Shown piece after piece: positions 47,551 to 59,292 of a stretch of 64,000 nt of DNA. The DNA is from Stramonita haemastoma (lineage: Eukaryota > Mollusca > Gastropoda > Neogastropoda > Muricidae): the NCBI GenBank assembly GCA_030674155.1, contig CM060324.1, forward strand, positions 52,549,456-52,613,455. The letters are read 5' to 3'. A program made the translations under genes and the position numbers. Below the pieces are notes generated by a model. It did no database searches. It worked only from the letters and a program-made list of their open reading frames with translations, and was not told the DNA's origin. The first letter of the stretch is position 1; every line of letters begins with the position of its first letter.

Positions 47551-47875
47551 GATATATATATATATACAATTTATATACATACATTACATACATACATAAA
47601 GGTGTCCCATAACTTAAGCGGTCCTAGGAGAGGGAGGCATCAGAGGCAGCTTCTCTAGGGGCCAGTATATTGAGGGCAGCGCCCATCTCCCCTCCCTCGC
47701 TGCTTTACCTTCCCTGACCCTAAAGAGGACAGGTACCAATTGACAGCTGGGGGGACTGTACTGAAGCCAAGGTGTGCAAACGGTCACCCATCCAACTGGT
47801 AACCATGCTCCACACTGCTTAACTTGACGGGGGGAAAGCAAGCGCTCTGACCACTTAGCTATCCCTCCCCCTATA
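47551..47875 (-). mobile_element. Chimeric SINE: tRNA-like head plus 5S rRNA-like segment
   Basis: On the minus strand the head reads gggatagctaagtggtcag then agcgcttgc, like a tRNA A box. Positions 47781-47823 then match the 3' half of metazoan 5S rRNA without gaps: by eye about 35 of 43 bases agree, including GTTAAGCAG, TGGTTA and TTGGATGGG.GACCG. A body and a (TATG)n / (TA)n tail (47551-47600) follow. It is not a 5S gene, because the 5' half and box A are absent. It looks like a SINE with combined tRNA and 5S ancestry. Confidence 0.75.
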
Positions 47876-49879
47876 TATAAACTTATTTAAATGAAAATAC
47901 AGCACAGCTGCTTGCTAACATTCATATCGGATTTCAATGTGTTATGAATGTTCATTGATAAACCTCGTAAATTCTGTAAAGTCATTTTTTATGACTGCAT
48001 TTTTCATTTATGAAAAGAAAATCTTGAGGAGGAAGAGGATGCAGAGTTTGGAGGAGGGAACAAAGAAAAGATGGCACCAATACTACTGAGAAATATTACA
48101 CTGTCAAACACTTTTTACCATAACCCTGTTCCAAGTACCAAAGACTCAATGGCCTCTTTTTAATTATTTTTTTTCAAACAAGCAACAAACTGTATGTATA
48201 ACTTCTCCAATTCATGACAAGGGTGTTTTTTTCATTTTTTTTTCATGAAATAATATAATTTCATCATGTAGAACATCACACATACCTCTTATGATTCTGC
48301 ACTTCGCATTAGAGATGTGAAAACACAGGGATGTTTAACATGCACCACCCTTGAAAATATGACTCAAACGTTGAAGAAAACAGAAAAGTTTTTTTTTTTA
48401 TATATGCTTTTAACCTGCATGAGTTTTGTCGTTCCACTCAGTGAAATGCCTTCTGTGTTGAATACTTAACCTTTTCCCCACAGGTAACTTGTATAAAGTA
48501 TCAACCATCTACTAGCCCTTCCCCATGTATCACCCACTACTGGTTACGTTACAGAAGCATGCATACAAATGAGCAGAGTGCACGTGTACCGTGAAAGAGG
48601 GGTTCTCTCCCTACATTAGTGTTAATTGAGGTGATAAAAAATGATTGCAAGCACCAATATACACTGTGATGTGTAGCAATAACATACTACAGACATTTTT
48701 GCTGTGATGCTGGAGGAAATCGGGCCTCCTCTTTAGTGACCTGACACAGGCCCACACATTACAACTATAACCCTGAATAGCTCGCTCATTACTCTGGTCA
48801 TTCAGTCAATGCAGCAATGTGCATTGCTTTGTTCGCTTTCTCACTTTCCTTCAATCATGAGTGACACCAAACACATCATGCACACTGATCTGCACTATGC
48901 TAGTCACTGAGCCATCTCACTGGTATTCATGACAGGGGGAAGGAAAACCGTAACACTGTCATGTTACATTTTGTTTGTTATTTCTTTTTAACCCTGTCGG
49001 TATTTGGAGAGGATTGTACCAACTCGCCAACAATCAAAATGGAACAATCACAATGACGTGGAACATTTTAACACTACACAGTGATGATGGTTGATTCCTC
49101 CAGCCAGAGACAACTTTGAAGATAGTTTCTGGCGACATGTCTTTTGGATTCTTAAACAAAGCACACAAAAAAAATGTTGAGGGGGGGGGGGGGGGGTGAT
49201 GCTGCCTTACTTGTGGTGTACTATGAACCAGTACACTGTTCCTCTACCTCTAACTCCTGTCCATCAACAACCATGCTACACTCGCACGTCATGTTTGGTC
49301 AGGAGTCCACAGAAAGCTACCACTGTTGGGCTTCCATCAGGCTATTCACCAGAAAGAAGCTTTGCATTGCTGCTAGCACACTTCAGTGTTGTCAGTTCAA
49401 CATATGCAGGACACCAAACGCTCCCTACGTATGTCCTGACATGTTAGTCCTGAAACCAGTGTGAGAGACTGGTCCTGGACTACTGACAATTCCCCCAGAC
49501 TCCTGAAGTTTTTGACGTGAATTTCCATCAAGACATGGAAGCCATGGAGAAACCCAAACTGAAGTCACCTTGAGACCATAAACAAGAATCGCTGTGAAAG
49601 AGCTTTTTTCACACTGCTGGTGATGATAAAAAGGCGTTATGGAAATCCACCATTTCGAGACTGCTTGGCAAGCCTGTACTCTATGCTCCCTTTCAAAAAA
49701 TGAACAATATATTGGTATCAACCAGGACTGAGTGATACAGACACATGCAGTGTTTGTCAAGCAACATTAGCAATTCTTAAAACATATGATTTAGAGCATC
49801 TGTAAATAAATATATCGAGTGATTTCTGAAGGTCATGTGTGCAGTTCCCGTCTGTCTGTTAAGTCCACAGCAAACCCCT

Positions 49880-49990
49880 TTGGAGTGGAACACAGACAAG
49901 AAACCCTCTGATGGGATTCAAACCTAAGACCTATTAGCCAGGAATTCAACACAGAAACTCCTGCGCTACAGTAGCAGTTTTATTGCTGAT
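49880..49990 (-). mobile_element. Possible degenerate tRNA-headed SINE
   Basis: The minus strand reads tactgtagcgcaggagtttc (A-box like) and then ggtttgaatcccatc (B-box like) at SINE spacing. No tail or duplication found. Confidence 0.4.
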
Positions 49991-51484
49991 GGTGGTAACC
50001 CATTTTCCCTCCAATGTGCATTTTACAAGCCATTTTGAATCCTGCTATCAACTACACTCATTTTAGCTAAGGTTGGGGGGAAGAGGGTCGGTGTTTATTT
50101 TTCTTAGTTTAAAGAAAAAAAAATGTTAACAATATCTGTCGATAGGCACCACTGACATTCACATTATGAGGTAACGATTCGAAGTCGGGGGAAAAACAAC
50201 TGAAGCTGAGCAAGAATCGAACTGGTCACACATCAAACTATCTGTACTGTAAATCAATAGACAAAGTTGGACAAATACATTTTATCTGCTCCGTGATAAA
50301 GCTGTCTGATCTGTTTACATTTCAAAAAAAAAAAAAAAAAAAATCAGAACCCTCTTCACATAATGATCCATACACCCAAAAAGTGTAGCAGCAACATCTG
50401 TAATGTTAAATCTTTATTCAAACTGTATGTCACAACAATTCTCACTCTGTAAAAAAAAAATCAAAAAAAAAAAAAATCATCACTCTGGCCATGTATTTGG
50501 TTGTTTTTCATTTCCAACCTAAACCACTTTGACAACTTCACTCATTTAGTCGTGTGTTTGCACTCTTCAGTGCTTACCATCCATCCACATGTCACAGGAC
50601 TTGACAGCTTACTTCTTGCTCTATCCCCTCTCCTTACCAAAGACAATATTCTGGCCCCCTCAAGGGATGAGTGTTGCCCACATAGTCTACAGTTTGCTGT
50701 GTTCGTGAAGATTTTTAGCAATCTCCAAGGTATCTCAATGGACTGCAGTTTTCTGCCTCAATTTTAGGCCTTCTCCAACATACCTGAGTACCCCATAATG
50801 TTTCCTACCTTAGGCAATATGATGCCTTAATCCACTTGTATATGGCTTAATCAGTTAAGATTTCATATGTTTCTTCATTTAAAAAAAAAAAAAGAGAGAG
50901 AGAGAACAAAAAAAAACCAAAAAAACCCCCGCCCAGCATGTAATTTTGAGAATTAAGTTCCTACAAGGCTAGAGAAATCAAAGCAGACAATCAAACCTTA
51001 CATAATCAAACGGCCAACACCAAGTCCAAATTGACAAAAAAATATATCATATTATTACATGAATGGGAGAAAATGACGGCGGTCACGATGAAATTTTCTC
51101 AAGCCTTTTCTTTTATAACTTAATTAATCAAGAAAGATCAACCCCCCCCCCCCAAAAAAAAAAGACATAAAAATAACAGAAAGGAAAAATCCATGGAGCA
51201 TTCCACTTTTTATTCATTCACTATGACAGAGTGTAAAAAAAAAAATCTAGATTTCATTGTCGTGTCTTACAAAACGGGGAAGAGGACAGAGTATTCAGAC
51301 TATTCAAATTCAAATTCACCCTTAACCTCACCCATTCTCCCCCCCCCCCTCCATCCCCACCAATTTCCCTTGATATATTTCTCTCCACTGTCACAAACAT
51401 ATCCGTTGACCAAACAAAATCAGACGGTACATAAATGACTGATCATACTGTCAAAGAATGAGCAATGAATCGTATTTCCGCACC

Positions 51485-51644
51485 TTAGGCCATAAAAACG
51501 ACAAATATAATGAAAAAGATGATGAGGACAGCAAAGATCTTGATCATCAGCCATCGATTTGACGAGACAGACTGGAAGTATTTCAGAATCTCCGTGTGCG
51601 CCGATTCAACGTTCACTGTGGCGTCGTCTACGTTGGAGTCTATC
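51485..51644 (-). CDS. STX5: STX5 terminal exon J: end of SNARE, membrane anchor
   Basis: The acceptor is tatgtttacag. It reads [40 protein letters not shown], then [13 protein letters not shown] and TAA (51485-51487). The C-terminal hydrophobic segment of about 20 residues is the tail anchor, preceded by the juxtamembrane SSNRW motif (human TSNRW). Confidence 0.97.
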
Positions 51645-52095
51645 CTGTAAACATAAAACAGTCATGTCAGTCGTGGGAGCATTGCCCCATTCTCCCTTCG
51701 ACAGTTATTTTTGACACTTCACACCTCCACAAGCAAACAAACAGTGAGCTTAAAGACTTAAGGACTATTAGCTCTTTATGTACACACTCAGTTTTGGTAA
51801 AAAAAAAACCACCACCAAAAAATAAAAAAAAACATGCACACACTCACTTTTTAGCTGTTTTTTGTTGTTGTTTTTTTTTTTGGGGGGGGTCATGAAATTG
51901 TTTTCCCATATCTTTTCTTCACCTCTATGCTAGGAAAAGAGGCATCTTAAACATAACTTGATTACCGTATGGTACATTCTGATCCCATTTAAAAAACAAA
52001 CAAACTTATCTCTTCATTTTTTGGAGTTGGTTTTGTTTTTGCTTTTTTCCCCTTGGCCAGAGCTCAGAGGTTCACCAATGGAGAGATTTTACGTG

Positions 52096-52165
<70 letters not shown>

Positions 52166-52179
52166 GGGGGGGTGCATGC

Positions 52180-52213
<34 letters not shown>

Positions 52214-55200
52214 TGTAGGGGTGGGTGTGTGTGGTGTGAGTATGTGTGTGCGTGTGTGTAAGAACGCCCATTAAAATCACCAACTACAAACTCCTCTAAA
52301 GAATCAACAAAAATCTTTAAAATTTTTTTTATCAGCATCAGCATACTGTCTGTCTACGTCTAAATCAATCATGCACACAGGTGTGTGTTTAGACACCTTC
52401 CCTGTGGAAAAAAAATAATGGGTAGGCGCTGCACTTGTGGCGACGCGCTCTCCCCAGGGAGAGCAGCCCAAATTTCATGCAGAGAAATCTGCTGTGACAT
52501 AAAGTGGTATAAAATATATAAAAGTAAATAAATAAATCAGCAGCAGCATCAGGAGGTGGAGGCAGCCAGCACTCACCTCTGCACCATCTCCTCCTGCTCC
52601 TTGACCATGTGGGCAAGCTGCTGGAAGATGGAGCCCAGCTCCACAATGGTCGACTCGATGCTCTGCATGGTGTCTGCTCGCTCCTGGATGTACGTGTCCT
52701 GCCACACCACACCCAGCACACAGTGTTTTAAGTTACTATTCCTTGGGTTTTATTATAACAGAGCATTTCAAGTCACTATATCATAACTGAGCATTTCAAG
52801 TCACAACTTTTGTTTTTATTATATCAGAGTATTTCAAGTCACAATCCCTTGGTTTCATTTATCTATTCATCTGAATCGTTTTCATTTTTACAGCCTAGTT
52901 AACCACAGGAGCCATGTGAGAACTTTATATGTCTTCCAAAATAAAACTTCTTGAACAGAGAAAACCTACAGGCCATGTTCTCTGTAGCCACTTCAAAGTC
53001 AATCATTACCCCAGGTCAGGCCAAAATGTAATAAGACTAACGACCAAGTGCAATTTTTTCAGGAGTTACTGACAAACAAGTATTCAAGCAATGCCTTAAA
53101 ACTTCCAAACGATTGGGACACAATCTGAAGATGAATTTTACTGAGCCTGCTTCTTTTGAGAATTATAGAATTTGTTATAACATCCACACACAAAAAAAGG
53201 AAGGAACATCTTTCCTGCCCCCGCCCTCCTCTTCTCAAAATTTCATTGAGTTCTAGGCCAGTCCATTTTGCTGAGTTGTCCTCCTGTCTCTTCACTGGTC
53301 TGCCTCTTTTTTTTTCCACTAAAAATAGACCACACTTGGACTTTGTACACCAAAGGGAAGGGGAGCACTAATTTTAGGACAGCCCCTGGACCCTTGACAA
53401 GAGTGAAGCTGGATTTGCGTGTAGTGGCCAGCTAGCCTTCACCACCAGTGAGCGTCATACCTGTTCCTGAACGATCTGCTGTTGCTGGTAGTTAGTGGTT
53501 GTCATGGCACCCATGTCTATCGCCACGTCTCCTCCGTGGCTCACCTCGTCTGCAGTAGCACTGACCCCGCTGTGGAACACACACACAGACACACATCAGC
53601 CTTCATAACAACAGCAACAACAACAACAAACACAACAACAGGCATTGACAGTCGCAGCAACCTACTTACCCTGCTTAACACACACACACAGCATCAGCCC
53701 AACCATACACAACCAACCACCACCACACACACCACCTACCACCAACATCACACATCCACCAACAACAACAAACAACAATGATGAAAGTCGCTGAGCAGAA
53801 AGAGTAAAAGACATTAGAACCTGCTGCACACACATACGCATCAGGTTCCATAAACAAACAACTGGCATTGAAAGTCTGCAGCAGCACTTTTTTTTATCTA
53901 TGGTCAAGGCAATCTCTTAAAGAATTAATAAAAAATATTCAAGCATATGTTCCCAGCTTCGCCCTTTCTTCTCAGTTTGACGAGAAAATCGAACAGAATG
54001 CCAAAGTCCTTCAGATGAGACCATAAACTGAGGCCCTGTGTGTGCAAAATGCAGGCAGAACTTCTTGTGCACACATTAAAAACCTGTTCCGCCTTTCAGA
54101 AGAGTAGGCCAATTCACACCGATAGGAATGGAATGACCTTTTTTTTTCAAAAACGCATGCACACAGGTGTCATGTTTTTAGACACTATCACTGAAGTAAA
54201 AAAATGTGGCTACCTAAATGGTTTGAGGGGGGGGAACTGCCGCATACGCAAAAATCTCATGATTGGTGAACCTCGGAGATCTAGCCAGGGAACAGGGGAG
54301 ATAAAAAAAAAATCAAGCCTGTCAAGGATAAAAGGAAATTATCAATACACAGAACGCGAAAAAGAACGACACGCAATGTCCACTGACTGTGATGTCCTTG
54401 CAGAGCTTTGGGGGGCAGTGAGGCTGTGGACTGTGCAGCAGACTGAGAAAACTGCTCCCTTCGACTTCTTTGGTGCTTCAGGTTCTGCAAATAAAACCAA
54501 CAGCTTGTATATATATATATATATATATATACTACCAACCTGTGTGTACAGATATCAGTGCTTTCTACTAGAAGCAAATACTAAGATCATATACATACAG
54601 TTATCAGCGTAGAAATTATATTGTAAGTGTAAACACAGGTACCAGTGTCTTTCCTACCTAGATAGCAAATACAAGATCAATACATACAGATTATTGCGTA
54701 GAGATTATATATATATATGTCAAACACAGGTACCAGTGTCTTTCTTACCTAGATAGCAAATACCAAGATCAATATACAATACAGATTATCGGCGTACAAT
54801 TTATATACTGTATATATCAAACACATGCATAAAGGCATCAGTGTCTTCTACAGCAATGAATACCATAATCAGCACTGCAACAAAAAAAAAACTTAGGAAA
54901 GACCTAAATCAATATATAATACACATTGTCAACATAGAGATCAGAACAATGCAAACACCTATGTATAGATCTTCTATCATCATCATCATCAGTACGGTCT
55001 ATATCTCTACAACCCTACACTTACATACCCATTTCTTTCTTTAAAATTTTTTTTTTTTTTTTTTGAAAACAGTATGATACTTGATCATCCTTTACCAGAG
55101 CATATAAATATTTGATGACAACAAACATTTCTTCACATTGTAAAGGTTTCATGCAAGTACTGCCAAGAAAAGAAATTAAAAAATGCCTACAGACATTTAG

Positions 55201-55298
55201 TGGTCAAACCTCCTACAATCAACTGATGTTTCCTCACCTCTGTTCGGACTTCTAGGACATGTTTGAAGTCGTTAGACATTGAGGCCAGCTTGGACTGC

Positions 55299-55372
<74 letters not shown>

Positions 55373-58300
55373 AAAAATCATGTATATATGTAAATCATCA
55401 GCTTCTACCCATAGCTTACATAAACATTATGTTAACAAACAAAAAAAAGACTCACTAAAAAAAAACAACAACAAAAAAACAAACAAACAAACAAACTAGA
55501 AGATGACAAGACAAACTGTATATGAACTTTCACAGGCCAGAATAAATGTTTTTCCTTCAGACAATAATCTTATACAATCAAAAGCAATAAAAAAAACAAC
55601 AGACAATTTTCCTTCACACCTCTCTGACACACACCACACTATAAAGCCCCTCTGTTTCACTCACAAAACAGAAAAAAATTTTCCTTCACACCTCTCTGAC
55701 ACACACCAAACTATAAAGCATCTCTGTTTCACTCACAAAACAGACAATTTTCCTTCACACCTCTCTGACAACACCCACACTATAAAGCCCCTCTGTTTCG
55801 CTCATAAAACAGACAATTTTCCTTCACACCTCTCTGACACACACCAAACTATAAAGCCTCTCTGTTTCGCTCACAAAACAGACAATTTTCCTTCACATCT
55901 CTGTTTCGCTCACAAAACAGACAATTTTCCTTCACACCTCTCTGACACAGACCAAACTAAAGCCTCTCTGTTTCGCTCACCTGCAACGCCACCACCACGG
56001 AGTTGGAATGTGTCTGCAAATGCTGACGATGGCCATTCTGCGTCTTCTGCGATTTGGCCACCTGAGACAGCCAACATCATTTTAAAAAAAATAATTAAAA
56101 ATAAAAATATATAAAACAACAACAAAAAACCCATCATTTTTTCTTGAAAAAAGTACAAAAACAATGAACGCTGCAACAAAAAAAACGTGCTATTTCTGAT
56201 CATATGTCATGATCTTTTTATTATTATTATCATTATTTTATCTTTTTTTTTCACATCTCATGATCTAACAACTTGTGATCCTTGCAACTAAATGACTTAG
56301 TCTCCACATGTGCCATTAAGCTCTTGACCTGGTACTTCCCTCAGCTCCTAAAGGACTCGTTGGCTAAGTGCTCCTCTGAATTCTTCAGTCAGTGCATCTC
56401 CAGAAAGCTGAATCTCCCTATGTGTGGAGATTTTTCTTAAGAGTAGGCCATTGTGTGTGATTTACAAAACTGCATACACACAGGGACTGGAAGTAAAAAA
56501 AGCACAGGAGTACTTATTCTATTATCCTCAATATAAAAGAATAAATAAATATAATGCAAGCTGCAAGCTCAGTATGTTCCTGCCACATGCACACCAGTTA
56601 CTTGGGCCTACTCTTCTCTTCTGCACAAGAGGGAAGGGATGTCAACATGTATGGTGGATTGTCCTGCAGTGCATTTGCACACAGAACCTTGCTTTATGGT
56701 TTTGTTTGAAGGACCTTCTAGGAAATGGGAGTAGACAGCAATGTTGATTTAATCCCAAAAATGCATTCAAACAAAGACACTTACTTTACAGTCTCATTTG
56801 AAGGACTTTCCTAAAAAAAAATAAAGAAGTTGATACCAATGCTAACACTTCTTATATCAACTGAGCAATCTTCTGAAATGCATAAAATTAAACAAATCAT
56901 AACATAAAGAATAGCTTGAGGTTTAAAAAAAAAGAAAAAAAAAAAAAAAGCAGTAACGATTATTTAAGATGCAACAAGCCATCTTTGAAAAAACAGGGGT
57001 TAAAAATATTGTAATCCAAAATCTATCTGAGCTTTTTTTTAAAAAATTAAATATAAAACAGAAATAAGGCAAACTGTCACTGGAAACTTACCGTTGTAAC
57101 TGTGCAATTTTTTCGTTGAGGCTTTTGATGTCCTGCTTGATGATATAGGTCAGCTCCTGAATTTCCACTGGCTTATCGTCAAACAGGGATTTTCTCTGTG
57201 CCACTGAGAGTAAGGGGCATGTCTGATTAATTAAGGTAAACTCTCTACATCCTTTCACTTTCTGGTAGAACTGCACCATCTAATCTTACCAAAAAAAAAT
57301 CTTTAAACTAAAGATCATAAAAATAGTGTTGATGACTCGAGACATGCAAAATTAATGAAGTCACCACTTTGTAGGTTCCAATCCAATCCATTTGTAGGTT
57401 GAAATTTAAGAAAATGAGATAAACCATTATTGAGAATTCTTTCAGTTATTTATATTACACAAAGACAAAATCCACAGACATAGATACTCAAAGCAGCAGT
57501 TTTTATAAATATGATACTTGCTAAACCACTGGAACCCATAAAAAAAATTCCTTGTAGGTTGAAACTATGAGAATGAAATAATTATTCTTGAGAACTTATC
57601 TGAGCATTTCTCACAGTTAGTCTACACATGAACACAAGGACAAAATCTACCGACATATTTAAAGCAGTGATCATAAAACATACTTGCTAAGCCACTGGAA
57701 CCTAAATCATGAACATAACCTTGTTAATAGCTCATTACAAATAACACTAAATCATTTACTGACAAAAATGTATACACACACACACACACACACACACACA
57801 ACACACGCACGCACACACCCACACGCGTACCACACACACACGCACACACGCACACTGGTCTGTTTCTTCTTCATAAATGTACTTACATATTGTTAGTTTT
57901 TCTAGCTTTGTGTACGTGTTGGCAAGATCTTTTCCGATGTGCCTGTAAAACAAACAGCACAAGAGAAAAATCATTCAATCGATCACTCCACATTTCTCAC
58001 CGCCATCATCATCACTATCTGATCATGGTGATAAAGCAAACTGTATGCCAAATCATAGTGAAAAACCATGTGCACAATGCAAACCAGAGAGAGAGAGACT
58101 GAGAAAGAGAGACAGACAGACACACAGAGACAGAGACAGTTGTCTTGGGGTTTTTTGTTTTGTTTTCTCTTTGTTAAAAATCTCAGTTGGTATGTTCCTC
58201 TGATAAGCTGTCAACTGTCGATTATGGCCTACAGTGGGTTTTCTTTCTTTTTTTATATGTATACTTCAGCATCTTTATACCATATCATCAATACACATCA

Positions 58301-58609
58301 ACATCTTTACTTCATACCACACTGCAATACACTTCAACATCTTTACTTCATACCACACTGCAATGCATTTCAATTCTGGACTATAAACCCAGGTCCTGTG
58401 CACGAATGCATGCAAAACATCTTGCACACACGTTAAAACCTGTTCCGCTTTTCAATAGAGTAGGCTATAGTGTGCTGGTGGGAATGGATGGCAAAATTTA
58501 CAAAAATGCATACACATGAGGACTGGATGTAAGAAAACACATGAGTGCTTACTCTATTATCCTCAAATAAAAGAATAAATTAAAAAAAGCATTTCTCTCC
58601 CTCTCCCTC

Positions 58610-58676
<67 letters not shown>

Positions 58677-59260
58677 GTGACTGTCAGTGTGTGTCTGCCT
58701 GCTTCTCAGTCAATCAGTGAATCTGTCTGCAGGCCATCCGTTCATCTGTCTGTCTGTCCATCTGTCTGTCTGTCTGTCTCTTTCTTTTAATGACTTACTT
58801 GGCAATTCTGGAGAATTCACTTCTTTGCTGTAAGGCTTTGTTCTGTCTATATGCAACCCCATTACCCTGAAACAAGTTAAAAAAAAAAATTGTAATCAAG
58901 ATCTTTGCCAATACATGAGGTACCTAAGATTTTGAATATACACACTACAAAAAAGCTAATAAGACAATATATATGCATTATATTTATTAAAAACAGACGG
59001 GGGGGGGGGGGGGGGGGGTAGGGGCTGCTAACAAGTAACACGTGCAAATATAATGCACAATCCCCTCTTTGATTCTGCTTCGCACCCCAGCCCTTCTGCT
59101 GTTCGTCCACTCTCTTTCTACACACATGCTACACCTTTATTTACAATATATATGATATCACCTACTCTTTCAAAACACACAGTATGTAACAAAATACTAC
59201 TGAAGAAAACCTTGATGTTATCTTAATAACTACTGTCCAACTAAGATGAAGATGATTTGT

Positions 59261-59292
<32 letters not shown>

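Larger units (their letters stand above)
47220..51484 (-). other. STX5 3' UTR / downstream region
   Basis: There is no conserved ORF. Minus-strand AATAAA signals (TTTATT on +) lie at 50413 and 47247. The latter is followed by GT-rich sequence on the transcript strand and lies 73 bp from the opposing MARK-side AATAAA. If it is used, the 3' UTR is about 4.2 kb and contains the tRNA/5S chimeric repeat (47551-47875). Confidence 0.5.
51645..52576 (-). other. STX5 intron between exons I and J
   Basis: Holds GT arrays (52096-52163, 52185-52212), a family 2 fragment (52060-52095) and a SINE 3' fragment (52375-52545). No gene. Confidence 0.8.
52699..55237 (-). other. STX5 introns between exons F and I
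   Basis: 52699-53460: AT-rich, nothing seen. 53570-54387: contains the composite repeat at 53990-54310 and an ACA-rich stretch. 54485-55237: AT repeats with three related 65-80 bp units (54560-54840) containing accagtgtctttcctacc. No gene. Confidence 0.7.
57204..58798 (-). other. STX5 introns between exons B and D
   Basis: CA array at 57774-57855, three copies of a 40-bp unit (58268-58375, acatctttacttcataccac), a family 1 copy at 58378-58580 and a CA array at 58613-58675. No gene besides exon C. Confidence 0.75.

Noticed and set aside
47781..47823. 5S rRNA gene
   Set aside because: Only the 3' half is similar; the 5' half with the internal promoter start is missing.
52389..52721. Minus-strand ORFs at the STX5 SNARE exon
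   Set aside because: They read exon I in the wrong frames; the correct frame is the SNARE helix.
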